Source: an uncultured Blastocatellia bacterium (GTDB lineage Bacteria > Acidobacteriota > Blastocatellia > Chloracidobacteriales > Chloracidobacteriaceae). Taken from it: a stretch of DNA of 64,000 bases. How positions within the stretch are numbered: the first letter of the stretch is position 1; every line of letters starts with the position of its first letter. A program made the translations under genes and the position numbers. The DNA lies in the NCBI GenBank assembly GCA_937934745.1, contig CALGZC010000004.1, forward strand, positions 104,015 to 168,014, read 5' to 3'. Below, piece by piece: positions 52,953 to 63,181 of this stretch. Below the pieces are notes generated by a model. That model saw only the letters and a program-made list of their open reading frames with translations, searched no databases and was not told the origin of the DNA.

Positions 52953-53428
52953 CACGACACAGGTCAAACCAACAAAAATCAGGAAGTCAACCAAATCACA
53001 CCACAAGGCAGGCCCGATGCAAAGACGGCTTTGTTGCTTGGCGCGGTGTGCCTAACCTGCGCTCAGGATGCACCTGGTAGGGGCTATGTCGGAGACGTAG
53101 GGTCCCGATAGGCCCCCGGTGACCCTGCCCGCCGGGGCAGTCCCTACCCGGCGCTGCCGGCAGAACCTGATGGAATCACTGCTGCTGCCTTCTGAAGTTC
53201 TCGGGGTCGGACGCAACATAACCTCTCTTGAGCAACGTCGCACTGTCACCTATCGGTTATATCCCGTCTCAACCACACTGCTGACACGGTTGGCACATCG
53301 GCACGAAGGGTTACCCGGGCGTGAGCACCTTCCCCTACGAACGGAGGGAGCAACGGAACGTCGCAGCACACCTAGCCTGTATCGGCCACCCTCCAGAGCG
53401 ATACTGGAGACGATTGTCAAACGCACCG
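52953..53428. other. Spacer holding structured DNA, no gene seen
   Basis: A gap of 476 bases between two minus-strand genes. Its first 210 bases hold the cloverleaf element (53076-53148) and an adjoining CCGGC-GCT-GCCGG hairpin (53148-53160). The rest has short reading frames of poor codon character and no family resemblance. No promoter with a clear -10/-35 pair was found for the epimerase gene. Confidence 0.5.
53076..53148. other. 73-nt cloverleaf-forming element
   Basis: An outer stem GGTAGGG (53076-53082) with CCCTACC (53142-53148) encloses three consecutive hairpins that leave only one base free on each side. Arm 1 is CTATGTC-GGA-GACGTAG with one G-U pair. Arm 2 is GGTC+CCG paired with CGG+GACC, with one bulged T and a 9-base loop. 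Arm 3 is CTGCCC-GCCG-GGGCAG. Size and shape mimic a tRNA, but there is no T-loop TTC motif or 7-base anticodon loop, so it is not a working tRNA. It may be a small structured RNA, the leader of the epimerase gene on the minus strand, or a mobile palindromic element. Confidence 0.5.
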
Positions 53429-55033
53429 TTATAGTGCCGGAGACGACCGTTTCCACACATCCAGCTCGAAGCGGCGCTCACGGTTGGCCGTGCGCCACGC
53501 CGTGGCATAGATGAGCTTGGTAATCCGGGTCATTTTCTCAAAATCAATTTTGTCCACCGTATCGGTTGGACGGTGATAATCGGCATGTAAGCCAGTGAAA
53601 TAGAAAATGATCGGCACACCATGCTTGGCAAAATTCCAGTGGTCGCTGCGGTAGAAAAGCCGTAACGGGTGGCTTTCATCGTTGTAGGTGTAATCCAGCC
53701 GAAGCCGGACGGTGTCTTCATTCGCCTGCTGGCTCAGCTCAAAAAGTTCGCGACTGTGCTTGTCCGGCCCGATGAGAAACACACTGTCGCGGTCGGTCAA
53801 CTCGGCATTTTCACGTCGTGTGTCATCGGGAGCGCGCGAACGACCGATCATGTCAATGTTGAAGTTGGCGACAATGGCTTCCAGGGGAACAAGGGGGTCT
53901 TGGTCGGTGAAGTACCCCGAGCCGAGCAATCCCATTTCTTCACCGGTGTTGAACAAAATGAGGATCGAACGCTTGGGACGCGGGCCTTCAGCGAAGACGC
54001 GGGCTAACTCCAGGACTGCTGCCGTTCCTGAAGCATCATCGTCTGCGCCGGGAAAGATCCTGTCTCCCTGCGCAGGGAGGTGATCGTAGTGGGCGCTGAG
54101 GACGACATATTCCTGCTTGAGCTGAGCGTCGCTGCCGTCGAGAATCCCAACGACGTTTTGACTGTATTCCACGGTTTCATTCTCAAACGTACGGATTGTA
54201 CAGCGTTGGGAGCCGGACACCGATGGCAACGCCGCGCCGGTTTTGACTGCTTCCTGCAGTTGTGTCAGCGTCAGGTTGAAAACCGCAAGGACGGTTTCGG
54301 CCGCCGCCGGACTGAGAAGAAACGTCGGTAGCGCCGGCGGCGTCGGTGTCGCTGTTTTGGGGCGGATGCGCGGTCGCTGCTGACGACGGGCATAGGTTGC
54401 CGCCTGTACCCAGCCTTTCGCCAACTGCTCGTCTGGAATTAGAAAGATGGCCTGTGCGCCGTGCTCCCGCGCTGCCTGCTCGCGCCAGTTGTCGGGTAAC
54501 GTCTCACCGGCGAGGACGGCCGGTGTCCCCCCGGTAACGCCGATCACAATCCGCCCATCGGTGTTGACAGAACGGTAGGTATCCAGGTTGGGATGCGAGA
54601 CGCCATACCCAACAAAAACGAGTTCGGTAGTGAGGTCTAGGGTGGGGAGTGATGCCGTCGGATCGGGGAGGATGAAATCCTCCCCATAGACAAACGGCTT
54701 AGGAGCCGTCTCGAGGGTGATGGTTGAATTCTGCCCGGCGGTGCGCGTCACAAAGGGGATTTTCTGAAAAAACGACCCATCTGCTGCCGCACCTCGATAA
54801 CCAAAGGCTTCAAGCTGAGTAGCCAGGTAGCGCGCGGCGATCCGGTTGCCGGCGCTGAGCGTATAACGTCCGCCAAGCTCGGGCGAAGCCAGAAACGAAA
54901 GATGTCGCTTCAGTTGCGTTGCGCTAATGGCATCGAGATTGGACGGAAGTGGCACCGAACCGGCCCAGGCGGTCAAGACGACAAGCAGCATGACAACAGC
55001 TGCCAGGCAGCGCACAGCAAAGCCCTTCCTCAT
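53429..55033 (-). CDS. Secreted M28-family metallopeptidase with PA insert
   Basis: 534-aa exported zinc aminopeptidase-like protein. Signal peptide: CLAAVVMLLVVLTAWAGS. A PA-like domain is inserted before the catalytic part (about residues 120-270, TELVFVGYGVSHPNLDTY). M28 zinc and catalytic residues are intact: His and the following Asp in LSAHYDHL, Asp in GADDDASGT, GEEMGLLGS with the catalytic Glu, Asp in NIDMIGRS, and the final His in DYHRPTDTVDK. ATG 55033 is chosen because it directly precedes the signal peptide; the frame runs 12 codons further upstream. It acts outside the cytoplasm on peptides. Located between purF and the epimerase on the minus strand. Confidence 0.92.
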   Translation of the reverse strand: MRKGFAVRCLAAVVMLLVVLTAWAGSVPLPSNLDAISATQLKRHLSFLASPELGGRYTLSAGNRIAARYLATQLEAFGYRGAAADGSFFQKIPFVTRTAGQNSTITLETAPKPFVYGEDFILPDPTASLPTLDLTTELVFVGYGVSHPNLDTYRSVNTDGRIVIGVTGGTPAVLAGETLPDNWREQAAREHGAQAIFLIPDEQLAKGWVQAATYARRQQRPRIRPKTATPTPPALPTFLLSPAAAETVLAVFNLTLTQLQEAVKTGAALPSVSGSQRCTIRTFENETVEYSQNVVGILDGSDAQLKQEYVVLSAHYDHLPAQGDRIFPGADDDASGTAAVLELARVFAEGPRPKRSILILFNTGEEMGLLGSGYFTDQDPLVPLEAIVANFNIDMIGRSRAPDDTRRENAELTDRDSVFLIGPDKHSRELFELSQQANEDTVRLRLDYTYNDESHPLRLFYRSDHWNFAKHGVPIIFYFTGLHADYHRPTDTVDKIDFEKMTRITKLIYATAWRTANRERRFELDVWKRSSPAL

Positions 55034-55187
55034 CGTGCATGTCTTCACTTGGCTTCTCCGCCTCCCCAAAATGGGCTAGGAATGAACGGCAACATGGCCC
55101 ACAGACCGATGCGCCGTGTTGCTCCATCGCCGGTTTGCCAACGGTCGCGCGGCAGGCGGCCCCGCCGTGTTGTGCAAACAACCCGTG

Positions 55188-56618
55188 TCACCGTGCACCT
55201 GCGGTTGAGGCCCGCTCGCCGCTGCGCCCGGCGGCATGCAACGGTACGGGCAGCGGATACTTGCCCGTGTAGCAGGCCATGCAAAACTGAAGACCTTCGT
55301 CTGCACCACAGGCCGCCAACAGGCCCTCCTGACTCAAATAGCCCAGACTATCTGCATTGATGAACCGCCGAATCTCCTCCGTGGATTGATTTGCAGCAAT
55401 CAACTCCGCATGGGAGGGCGTGTCCACGCCGTAGTAGCAGGGTGAAATCGTCGGTGGGCAGCTAATCCGCAGATGAACCTCCTGCGCACCGGCCTGCCGG
55501 ATCATTTCGATGATTTTCCGGCTGGTCGTGCCGCGCACCAGGGAGTCATCCACCAGTACCACGCGCCGGCCCTCGATCAAATCGCGTACCGGATTGAGTT
55601 TGACTTTGACACCAAAGTTGCGGATGGACTGCGTCGGCTCGATGAACGTGCGTCCGATGTAGTGGTTGCGTACCAGTCCAAAACGAAAACTGATGCCCGA
55701 CTGCGCGGCATAGCCGATGGCCGCAGCAACGCCGGAGTCAGGCACCGGCACAACAATATCCGCCTCCACCGGCTGCTCGCGCGCCAGTTGTTTCCCCATC
55801 TTGTGGCGGCTTTTATTGACGCTGCGCCCGTAAATCCGGCTGTCGGGACGCCCAAAATACACGTGTTCAAAAATGCAAAATGCCGGCGTCTGGCGTGGAA
55901 GCGGGTGGTCTGTGTGTGTCCCCTGCCGATTGATAACCAACACTTCCCCCGGCGCAATATCCCGCACGTAGGTAGCTCCGATGAGATCGAAGGCACAGGT
56001 CTCCGAAGCCACAACATACGCTCCGCCTAACTCACCCAGACACAGCGGACGAAAGCCGCGTGGGTCACGCACCACAAAGAGACTGTCCGGCGTCAGAATC
56101 AGAATTGAGTACGCCCCTTCCAGTTCGCGAAACACTTCGGCAATCGCTTGCTGTAGGTTCGGCTGCCGCGAGCGGGCCAACTTGTGGAGGACCACTTCCG
56201 TATCGCTCGTCGAAGAAAAAATCGCCCCTTCCCGCTCCAGTTCGGCGCGTAGGGCGTCTGCGAAGGGGAAATTTCCGTTGTGACAGATGGCAATTTCTCC
56301 ACGATGGCACTTGATGGAAAGCGGCTGGGCCTCGTTCACGCTCACTGCGCCGGCGGTCGAGTAGCGAACGTGGCCGATGGCGTAGGGGCCGGGCAGCCGG
56401 TCGAGAACGGCCTCGGTAAAGACCTCGTTGACGTGGCCCATGCCACGGACGGCCTGCAGCCGCTCTCCATCGCTTGTAACAATGCCGACCGATTCCTGCC
56501 CGCGATGCTGAAGGGCGTAAAGGCCGAGATAAACCAAGCGGGCTGCCTCTGGGTGTCCCCAGATGCCAAACAGACCACATTCTTCGCGGAGTTTGTCCCC
56601 AGTGAGAAGCCAGTCCAT
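55188..56618 (-). CDS. purF: Amidophosphoribosyltransferase
   Basis: First committed step of purine synthesis: PRPP and glutamine to 5-phosphoribosylamine. 476 aa. ATG 56618 begins MDWLLTGDKLREECGLFG, so Cys14 would become the N-terminal nucleophile after propeptide removal, as in the Bacillus-type enzyme. Visible: Ntn-hydrolase part (YALQHRGQESVGI, GHVRYSTAG, ICHNGNFPFA), PRPP loop VVLVDDSLVRGTTSRK, and the cysteines of the 4Fe-4S type (FCIFEHVYFGRPDS, ISPCYYGVD, FCMACYTGKYP). GGAG lies about 10 bases upstream of the start. It follows two small membrane-protein genes in the long minus-strand run that starts at rimP. Confidence 0.97.
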   Translation of the reverse strand: MDWLLTGDKLREECGLFGIWGHPEAARLVYLGLYALQHRGQESVGIVTSDGERLQAVRGMGHVNEVFTEAVLDRLPGPYAIGHVRYSTAGAVSVNEAQPLSIKCHRGEIAICHNGNFPFADALRAELEREGAIFSSTSDTEVVLHKLARSRQPNLQQAIAEVFRELEGAYSILILTPDSLFVVRDPRGFRPLCLGELGGAYVVASETCAFDLIGATYVRDIAPGEVLVINRQGTHTDHPLPRQTPAFCIFEHVYFGRPDSRIYGRSVNKSRHKMGKQLAREQPVEADIVVPVPDSGVAAAIGYAAQSGISFRFGLVRNHYIGRTFIEPTQSIRNFGVKVKLNPVRDLIEGRRVVLVDDSLVRGTTSRKIIEMIRQAGAQEVHLRISCPPTISPCYYGVDTPSHAELIAANQSTEEIRRFINADSLGYLSQEGLLAACGADEGLQFCMACYTGKYPLPVPLHAAGRSGERASTAGAR

Positions 56619-56676
56619 GGCACGCTTTCTCCGGTTCAACAGGTACGACCAAGGGCAAAAGCACGCACCGTGGTGC

Positions 56677-56847
56677 TCAGGGAATGAAGTAGATTGCCCA
56701 ACTGATGACCAGTCCGGTGCCGACAAATGCCCCGAAAGTCTTAAGTCCGTAGAACAGGCGTTCGCGTGGCGTCTCCGCCTCGTGGGTAATGGCGGCAAGG
56801 ACCGTCGAAGTCAAGGCTGCAAATGTCATCATGGCCAGCAGGTGCAT
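56677..56847 (-). CDS. Small predicted membrane protein
   Basis: 56-aa protein with two hydrophobic stretches (LLAMMTFAALTSTVLAAI and FGAFVGTGLVISWAIYF) separated by a charged loop EAETPRERLFYGLK. The start is placed at ATG 56847 because GGAG lies about 11 bases before it; an in-frame TTG at 56868 would overlap the stop of the preceding DUF6677-type gene. No family with known function is recognised. The position between the DUF6677 gene and purF, with almost no spacing from the former, suggests cotranscription and perhaps a shared membrane role. Confidence 0.55.
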   Translation of the reverse strand: MHLLAMMTFAALTSTVLAAITHEAETPRERLFYGLKTFGAFVGTGLVISWAIYFIP

Positions 56848-56864
56848 TGTGGCAACTATCTCCG

Positions 56865-57332
56865 TCAAGCTTTGCGTCCCTTGGCGATGTCAAAGGCATC
56901 AAAGACCGCCAGATAGTTGAGCAACCCGGCGACAACCAGAAAGTATGTGCCGTACTCGTATGTGGCGGCTCTGAACTCAAAGCCGGCTCCGATACCCAGC
57001 AGGCGCAGGAGCGGTTGGAGCAGCCCGATGCCAATTTGCCCAAGCAAACACACTTTGGACAGGACATCCCGGAAGGAAAGGAGTTCGTCGAGGTCAAACG
57101 GCGAGTACAGATGGCCGCGCATCAACAGCCCAAGGGCTGTCATCGCGTAAATACTCATGCCGATCAGGAGAGCACGCCCGTAGCGCCCTAAAAGACCATG
57201 TCCGAGTCCGGGGATTGCCCAGGCAGCCAGGCAAACAAAAATCTGTTTTGAAACGGTCACCGGGGTCGGCCGTGCCGTTCCGATAGAAGACGGCTTACGG
57301 TCAAGGGATGGGGCATCGGTTGTGGGGGGCAT
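56865..57332 (-). CDS. DUF6677-like membrane protein
   Basis: 155-aa integral membrane protein of unknown function. The N-terminal 25 residues are polar (PPTTDAPSLDRKPSS). The family-like signature follows: AAWAIPGLGHGLLGRYGRALLIGMSIYAMTALGLLMRGHLYS (in two blocks), then helices with LGQIGIGLLQPLLRLLG and TYEYGTYFLVVAGLLNYLAVFDAFDIAKGRKA. The NYLAVFDAFDIAxGRK end is typical. ATG 57332 has purines (GGAAGAG) upstream. It lies in the run nrnA, this gene, small membrane protein, purF. The family name is from memory and fairly likely. Confidence 0.62.
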   Translation of the reverse strand: MPPTTDAPSLDRKPSSIGTARPTPVTVSKQIFVCLAAWAIPGLGHGLLGRYGRALLIGMSIYAMTALGLLMRGHLYSPFDLDELLSFRDVLSKVCLLGQIGIGLLQPLLRLLGIGAGFEFRAATYEYGTYFLVVAGLLNYLAVFDAFDIAKGRKA

Positions 57333-57357
57333 AGGTGCTCTCTTCCGATGGTAAGCG

Positions 57358-58326
57358 TTAGTCAGCAGCCAGTGACGCCCCACCCAAGGCAGATTGGAGC
57401 GATGCGAGAATGCGACTTTCGACACTGTCCCGGCTGCCGACAACGGTACACCCCGAAGCACACTTATGCCCACCGCCGCCGAACCGTTCCGCTACCTTTG
57501 ACACGTCAACGTTACCTTTTGAGCGCAGACTAATGCGGAACTGACCGGGATGAATTTCTTTGAAGAAGACGGCCGCTTCCACGTCACGGATGGAAAGGGG
57601 ATGGTTGACGATGCCTTCCAGGTCGTCTTCGGTTGCGTCGGCAGCCTCCATCATATCACGTGTCATGGTGACCCAGGCGACGCGCCCGGTTTCATCCCGC
57701 TGCAACGTAGAGAGAACACTGCCGAGCAGCTTAATTTTGCCAAATGAATGCGACTCATACAGCGCCCGCGCCACATGTGCCGGTCGCGCCCCGCGGCGTA
57801 CCAGCTCAGAAGCAATCTTGAACGTTCGCTCGGTCGTGTTGGCGTAGTGGAACGACCCCGTATCGGAGAGCAGCGCCGCATACACACACTCAGCAATCGG
57901 TTGGTTGATGGTGACACCCAGCGCCTTGCACAGGTTGTAAATCATTTCACCCACTGCGGCGGCTGTGGCATCAATCCAGTTGATGTCGCCGAACAGCGCC
58001 GTCGTGGTGTGGTGGTCAATGTTGACGAGAAACTGCTTTTCAAGGCCCGGTAAACCGGGACGATCCAAGTCGCTGCATTCAATCACAAAGGCTGCATCAT
58101 ACAGCTCATCAATCGTCGGTCGAATCAGAACGTCGCCCACGCCGGGCAGCTCCTGATAGGCGGGTGGGATCGGATCGCGCATGATCACGACGGCGTCTTT
58201 GTGCAAGGCGCGCAAACACCAGTAAAGCGCCAGGGATGACCCGGTGCTGTCCCCGTCCGGGCGAGCATGGCCCGTGATCAGAAAGCGGTGTTTTGACTCA
58301 ATAAGTTCAACCACTTGACTGAGCAT
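57358..58326 (-). CDS. nrnA: Bifunctional oligoribonuclease/PAP phosphatase NrnA-like (DHH-DHHA1)
   Basis: 322-aa cytoplasmic phosphoesterase that degrades very short RNAs and pAp. DHH domain: FLITGHARPDGDSTGSSLAL, ECSDLDRP, NIDHHTTTALFGDINW and LLSDTGSFHYANTT, with the manganese ligands in place. DHHA1 domain: ISLRSKGNVDVSKVAERFGGGGHKCASGC. Starts with MLSQVVELIE at ATG 58326. It follows rbfA in the order rimP-nusA-infB-rbfA-nrnA found in many bacteria. truB, often next, is replaced here by the DUF6677-type gene. Confidence 0.94.
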   Translation of the reverse strand: MLSQVVELIESKHRFLITGHARPDGDSTGSSLALYWCLRALHKDAVVIMRDPIPPAYQELPGVGDVLIRPTIDELYDAAFVIECSDLDRPGLPGLEKQFLVNIDHHTTTALFGDINWIDATAAAVGEMIYNLCKALGVTINQPIAECVYAALLSDTGSFHYANTTERTFKIASELVRRGARPAHVARALYESHSFGKIKLLGSVLSTLQRDETGRVAWVTMTRDMMEAADATEDDLEGIVNHPLSIRDVEAAVFFKEIHPGQFRISLRSKGNVDVSKVAERFGGGGHKCASGCTVVGSRDSVESRILASLQSALGGASLAAD

Positions 58327-58394
58327 AGCGCTTCCACTCCATGAGAAGGTCGTCCGACAAGTCGCGTCCGCCGGGCAGACCATCCCCAAGCCGG

Positions 58395-58829
58395 TCAGGA
58401 TTCGGCATCTTCCGGCGGCGCGGGGGTGGCACTGACGGCGGAAAAACGGGGGCGTTCTTCGTCCAAGATGGCTTCAATCCGCGCGGCCGACAGCAGGGTT
58501 TTGTCCAGGACAAAATGCAGCGCCGGGACACGGTGAAGCCCCAGCCGCCGGCCCAACGCATAGCGAATGAAGTCCGTTGCCGCGTTGAGTGCCCGTACAG
58601 TGGCGGCAAAGTCTGTTTCCAAGTCCCCGTCGCCACTGACATAAACCCGCGCCGAGGTGCCGGCCGCATTGAGCGCCACGTGATGAACGACGACCGGATC
58701 GATGGCAACATCTTCGAGCTCAAAACGCACGATTTCGCCAATCTCTACGCGGAAGGCCTCGCACAGCCGCGCGCGGCGATGGCCGCCCGCGCCAGTTGAC
58801 CGTGCCCGGTGGCTGGTGTGGCGTCGCAT
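58395..58829 (-). CDS. rbfA: Ribosome-binding factor A
   Basis: 144-aa 30S maturation factor. The start MRRHTSHRARSTGAG is more polar than usual. The KH-like domain is recognisable in DPVVVHHVALNAAGTSARVYVSGDG, TVRALNAATDFIRYALGRRLGLHRVPALHFVLDKT (two blocks) and the IEAILDEER helix at the end of the fold. The C-terminus is a short Pro/Ala tail (SATPAPPEDAES). It begins 9 bases after the infB stop and is followed by nrnA after 68 bases, as in many genomes. Confidence 0.92.
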   Translation of the reverse strand: MRRHTSHRARSTGAGGHRRARLCEAFRVEIGEIVRFELEDVAIDPVVVHHVALNAAGTSARVYVSGDGDLETDFAATVRALNAATDFIRYALGRRLGLHRVPALHFVLDKTLLSAARIEAILDEERPRFSAVSATPAPPEDAES

Positions 58830-58837
58830 AGATTCGG

Positions 58838-61639
58838 CTACAGCTCCATCGCAGTGTACTTTTCAAGTGTATAGCACTCGATGATGTCGCCCTCCTTGAT
58901 GTCTGAAAACCGCTCGAGGCCAATGCCGCATTCAAAGCCTGCCTTGACTTCTGAAACGTCATCCTTGAAGCGGCGCAGAGAAGCGATCTCCCCTTCGTAC
59001 ACCACAACCGAGTCTCTGATCAGGCGCGCCTTTGCCCCACGTTTGACAACGCCATCGGCCACAAAGCACCCGGCGATGTTGCCGACCTTTGGTATTTTCA
59101 CAACCTTCCGCACTTCCGCCCGCCCCAGCTCGACCTCTCTGGTGAGAGGATCGAGCATGCCGATCATGGCTTTGCGGACTTCTTCCTCGACTTTGTAGAT
59201 GACACTGTGCAGGCGAATATCCACCCGCTCTTGTTTGGCCAGTTCGGCTACGCGCGGCGCCGGTCGTACATTGAAGCCAACAATAATGCAGACATGCGCC
59301 ATGTCGTTGGATGCCGAAGCCAACATCACGTCCGATTCCGTAATGGCGCCGACATCTGCCCGGATGACGCGGATGCTCACCTTGTCGTTGGACAGTTTTT
59401 GGAGTGTTTCGCGCAGCACCTCGACCGAACCCTGGACATCGGCCTTGAGGATGACCAACAGCTCCTTGAGCTGACCGCTCTTCATCTGCTGGTACATGTC
59501 TTCGAGTCCGCGTGCGGAGCTGCTCATCAACTGCGCCAGGCGCGATTTGGATTGCCGGTAGTTGGCCAGTTCTTGAGCGCGGGTGGCGTCATCCACCACC
59601 TGAAACAAATCCCCAGCCTTGGGCACACCCTGGAGACCGAGGACTTCAACCGGCACCGACGGCCCAGCTTCGGTTAGCGAGCGGCCGCGATCGTCAATCA
59701 GCGCACGAACACGTCCGAAGTGCAACCCGACAATCAGCGGGTCGCCGACTTTGAGTGTGCCTTGCTGTACCAGTACCGATGCCACGGGGCCGCGCCCCTT
59801 GTCGAGCCGCGCCTCGAGGACGACACCCGACGCCAGGCGCTTGGTCGGCGCTTTGAGGTCCAGAATATCGCTGGTCAACAAAATCATTTCGAGCAGAACG
59901 TCGAGATTCCGGCGTTGCTTTGCCGAGATCTCAACCATGACGGTATCGCCGCCCCACTCTTCACACAGCAGACCGACTTCCGCCAACTCTTTCTTGACGC
60001 GCTCGACGTTGGCCTGTGGTTTATCGATCTTGTTGATGGCAACAACAATCGGCACCTTAGCGGCACGGGCATGGTCAATGGCTTCAATTGTTTGGGGCAT
60101 AACGCCGTCATCGGCGGCAACAACGATCACGGCCACGTCTGCTCCCTTAGCACCACGGGCGCGCATCATTGTGAAGGCTTCATGGCCCGGGGTATCCAGA
60201 AAGACTATGCGGCGAAGCCGCTCCGGGTTATCCGGGTCGGGAACTTCGACGCTGTACGCGCCAATGTGCTGGGTAATGCCTCCAGCTTCACCAGCCGCCA
60301 CCCGGGTATTGCGAATGGCATCGAGGAGACTGGTCTTGCCGTGGTCAACGTGGCCCATCACGGCCACAACCGGCGCGCGCGGCTCGATGTCATCCAGCGC
60401 ATCGGTTTCAATGGCAATGGTATCCTGCTGTTCGTTGATGATTTCTTCAAGGCTACGCACCGTGACTTCATAACCGAATTCCCGGGCCACCTCGCGCATC
60501 GTCTCTTCCGACAGTGTTTGGTTAATCGTGGCAATGATCCCTTTGGTGAGCAGCATGGACGCAATGTCCTTGGGCTTCACCTCCAGTTTCTCGGCGAGTT
60601 CTTTGAGGGTAGTCCCCTCGACGACCGTGACCGGCTTCAACTCGGTGAAGACAGGCTTGGGCTTGACGATGCCCGGCGTGGGCAGCCGTTCTGGACGCAC
60701 CAGGTGCTTTTCAAACTCGCGCGTTCGTCCGATGGTTTCGGGCTTCCCTTTGGAACCGCGCCGTCCGCGACCGGCGCGGTTCCGATCCGGGGACGGTGGC
60801 GGGACATACGTGGTGCGGGCGTGGGGTGGCGCCATAGGATCAACCGGCGATGGGACGCGGCTGATCGGCGGTCGAGTGGAGCGTCCTTCTCGTGGCTCAT
60901 CCCGCTTTTCCGGGGTGGTGGTTTCCGGTTTGTCCACCCGTTCGGCACGCACGGGCGGTTCGGCGACCGGGGGAGTTGGCGTCGGCAAGCGTACGGCCGG
61001 TGCTGTGAAGCTCCGAATCACCGGTTGCGTGGACGCAGGTGGTGCAGGTGTGGGCGCTTTCGCGGGTGCGGGTGCCGTTGTGCCGCCGTTGGCCGGTGGG
61101 GACGGTGGCACAATAATCGGCTTAATGCTGGTTTGCGGTGTTGGCTTCATTTCGGCTGCCGGGGACGGCGGCGGCACCAACGCCACGACGCGCACGGCCA
61201 GTTCTCCTTCAGCCGGTTTGGAGGAGGGCGCAGCCGGTGGCGGTGGTCCGGCGGGTGAGGCGGCAGAGGGTGCGGATGCCGCAGCTGGCACCGGCTCTGG
61301 CGGCCGCTTGATCAAACGAACCCCAGGGACGCCGGCTCCCGGCTTAGCGCCGGATGGTGCCTCGACCGCTCCGGCTGGGGGCGCAGCCGGTAAGGGCAAA
61401 TTGGGAACGACCGTGCCGGGTGGGAGCTTCCGCAGTTTCGGGGCCGGCGGTGGTACATTGGCGCCAGACACGCGGTTCGGGTTGTAGCGCTCGCGGACAC
61501 GTTCGGCAACTGCCTGATCAATGCTGCTCGACGGGACATAGCTGCCGCTGATCCCGATCCGTTGCAAGTCTTCGATGATCCGCTTACTGTCAACCTTGAG
61601 TTCTTTCGCCAGCTCGTAGATTCTGATCTTTGTCGTCAT
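58838..61639 (-). CDS. infB: Translation initiation factor IF-2
   Basis: 933-aa GTPase that brings fMet-tRNA to the ribosome. N-terminal IF2N domain ([20 protein letters not shown]), a long Pro/Ala/Arg-rich linker (about residues 65-330), a second IF2N domain ([21 protein letters not shown]), the G domain ([37 protein letters not shown]), then domains II-IV ending [14 protein letters not shown] 61639 starts the family N-terminus [10 protein letters not shown]; the seven codons upstream lack similarity. An AGGGG lies about 12 bases before. Second or third gene of the rimP-nusA-infB-rbfA run. Confidence 0.97.
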   Translation of the reverse strand: MTTKIRIYELAKELKVDSKRIIEDLQRIGISGSYVPSSSIDQAVAERVRERYNPNRVSGANVPPPAPKLRKLPPGTVVPNLPLPAAPPAGAVEAPSGAKPGAGVPGVRLIKRPPEPVPAAASAPSAASPAGPPPPAAPSSKPAEGELAVRVVALVPPPSPAAEMKPTPQTSIKPIIVPPSPPANGGTTAPAPAKAPTPAPPASTQPVIRSFTAPAVRLPTPTPPVAEPPVRAERVDKPETTTPEKRDEPREGRSTRPPISRVPSPVDPMAPPHARTTYVPPPSPDRNRAGRGRRGSKGKPETIGRTREFEKHLVRPERLPTPGIVKPKPVFTELKPVTVVEGTTLKELAEKLEVKPKDIASMLLTKGIIATINQTLSEETMREVAREFGYEVTVRSLEEIINEQQDTIAIETDALDDIEPRAPVVAVMGHVDHGKTSLLDAIRNTRVAAGEAGGITQHIGAYSVEVPDPDNPERLRRIVFLDTPGHEAFTMMRARGAKGADVAVIVVAADDGVMPQTIEAIDHARAAKVPIVVAINKIDKPQANVERVKKELAEVGLLCEEWGGDTVMVEISAKQRRNLDVLLEMILLTSDILDLKAPTKRLASGVVLEARLDKGRGPVASVLVQQGTLKVGDPLIVGLHFGRVRALIDDRGRSLTEAGPSVPVEVLGLQGVPKAGDLFQVVDDATRAQELANYRQSKSRLAQLMSSSARGLEDMYQQMKSGQLKELLVILKADVQGSVEVLRETLQKLSNDKVSIRVIRADVGAITESDVMLASASNDMAHVCIIVGFNVRPAPRVAELAKQERVDIRLHSVIYKVEEEVRKAMIGMLDPLTREVELGRAEVRKVVKIPKVGNIAGCFVADGVVKRGAKARLIRDSVVVYEGEIASLRRFKDDVSEVKAGFECGIGLERFSDIKEGDIIECYTLEKYTAMEL

Positions 61640-61687
61640 GCGCGCTCTGTCCCCTTGCATGGCATGGTCTGCTTGCCAATCCGCCCT

Positions 61688-63154
61688 CTAGACCCCAGGT
61701 TGAGGCTCGCTGGCGGTACGCTCCGTCGTCGCCAGCTGTTCTTGCTCTTCTTGTCCCTCACCACCCGGTCTCCCACCGTCCGGCGTCACCTCGGCAGGGG
61801 CGCTCGCTGTCGGTGCTGTGGCTTCTGCCGAAGGTGCCGGTGCACCGGTCGCCTCAACCGGTGCTACCTCATCTGCTGGCAGCGCGGCAGTGACAGGTAA
61901 CGACCGTCTAGCTTGTTCAATCAGCGCTACGGCTTCATCAAAGCTGATGTCGAGAATGCCAGCCACATCGTTGACATGGGCCTCGGCCAGCTCCTCAATC
62001 GTGGTAATGCCGGCTTTACTCAAATACTGGGCATAGGCGGGATTGATGGCGCTTAAGTCGGTCAGCGGAGCATCCGTCCGGGTGAGCAGGGACTGGAACT
62101 GACTGGCGATTTCGCGCCTCATTTCGGCGTCGCTGCGAATGTCAATGTTCCAGCCAACCAACTTAGATGCCAGCCGCACGTTTTGCCCACGTTTGCCAAT
62201 GGCCAGACTGAGTTGGGATTCTTCAACAATGACTTCCAGGCGCTGATTGGTAAAGTCTGTAATCTGGACACGACTGACCTTGGCCGGGGATAGGGCGTTA
62301 GCGGCAAAAACCACCGGGTCTTCTGACCACGGGATAATGTCAATTTTCTCGCCGCGCAGCTCCCGGATCACGGCCTGCACCCGCGAGCCTTTCATCCCAA
62401 CGCAGGCGCCTACCGGATCGACATCTGGGTCGTTGGAGGCAACGCCGATCTTGGCACGTTCACCGGGTTCGCGTGCTGCAGCTTTGATCACAACTGTCCC
62501 ATCGTAGATTTCCGGGACTTCCATCTCGAAGAGCCGCTTGAGCAACTCCGGACTCGTGCGTGAAACATGCACCTGTGGCTCTTTGGCATCCTTCGTGACC
62601 TGGATAATCACGGCGCGAATGCGATCATTTTGACTGAAGGATTCCGCCGGCGACTGTTCGGAACGCGGTAAAATGGCGTCTGTGCGTCCAATATCGAGAA
62701 TGATGTTCCCCCGCTCGAACCGCTTGACAACACCGTGGATGATTTCGCCGACGCGCCCAATGTACTCGTTGTAGATGTTTTCACGTTCGGCCTCGCGTAC
62801 TTTCTGAACAATAATCTGCTTGGCGGTCTGGGCGGCGATCCGACCCAGTTCTTCAAAGTAATCTTGGCGCGGCTCGTAAAGCACATCCCCAATCTCGGCT
62901 GTGGCGTCGGCTTGAAGGGCTTCTTCAAGGGAAACCTCTGTTTCCGGGGAAACCACCACGTCGGTCACCCGTTTAGCCGCGTAGAGTTCCATCCGGTGAC
63001 TTTCTTCGTTGTAAATGGCAACAAGATTCTCATTGGACTTGAAATGCCGCCGTGCAGCCGCCGTCACGGCGTCCTGAATCGCCTCGATGATAATGCGCGG
63101 GTCAATGTTTTTATCCCGACTGATGGCTTGAATCTGTTCCGACAGCAATGACAT
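61688..63154 (-). CDS. nusA: Transcription termination/antitermination factor NusA
   Basis: 488-aa RNA-polymerase-associated factor. N-terminal polymerase-binding domain ([21 protein letters not shown]), S1 domain ([30 protein letters not shown]), KH1/KH2 ([28 protein letters not shown], then [22 protein letters not shown]), and a C-terminal helix-hairpin-helix-like segment ([23 protein letters not shown]). About 60 residues of Ala/Pro/Glu-rich tail follow, longer than in compact NusA proteins. The ylxR gene often found after nusA is absent; infB follows within 48 bases. Confidence 0.97.
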   Translation of the reverse strand: MSLLSEQIQAISRDKNIDPRIIIEAIQDAVTAAARRHFKSNENLVAIYNEESHRMELYAAKRVTDVVVSPETEVSLEEALQADATAEIGDVLYEPRQDYFEELGRIAAQTAKQIIVQKVREAERENIYNEYIGRVGEIIHGVVKRFERGNIILDIGRTDAILPRSEQSPAESFSQNDRIRAVIIQVTKDAKEPQVHVSRTSPELLKRLFEMEVPEIYDGTVVIKAAAREPGERAKIGVASNDPDVDPVGACVGMKGSRVQAVIRELRGEKIDIIPWSEDPVVFAANALSPAKVSRVQITDFTNQRLEVIVEESQLSLAIGKRGQNVRLASKLVGWNIDIRSDAEMRREIASQFQSLLTRTDAPLTDLSAINPAYAQYLSKAGITTIEELAEAHVNDVAGILDISFDEAVALIEQARRSLPVTAALPADEVAPVEATGAPAPSAEATAPTASAPAEVTPDGGRPGGEGQEEQEQLATTERTASEPQPGV

Positions 63155-63181
63155 AGCTTGGGTGCCTCCGTCTGGGCGCAG

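Noticed and set aside
53076..53148. tRNA gene suggested by a 7-bp acceptor-like stem and three arms over 73 bases
   Set aside because: The third arm has a 4-base loop without the TTC motif, the middle arm has a bulge and a 9-base loop, and arm 1 has a 3-base loop; these do not fit any tRNA class.
59720..61258. 512-codon plus-strand frame opposite infB
   Set aside because: It lies entirely antisense to the well-conserved IF-2 gene, is rich in Arg/Gly/Cys/His, and has no similarity; a typical high-GC shadow frame.
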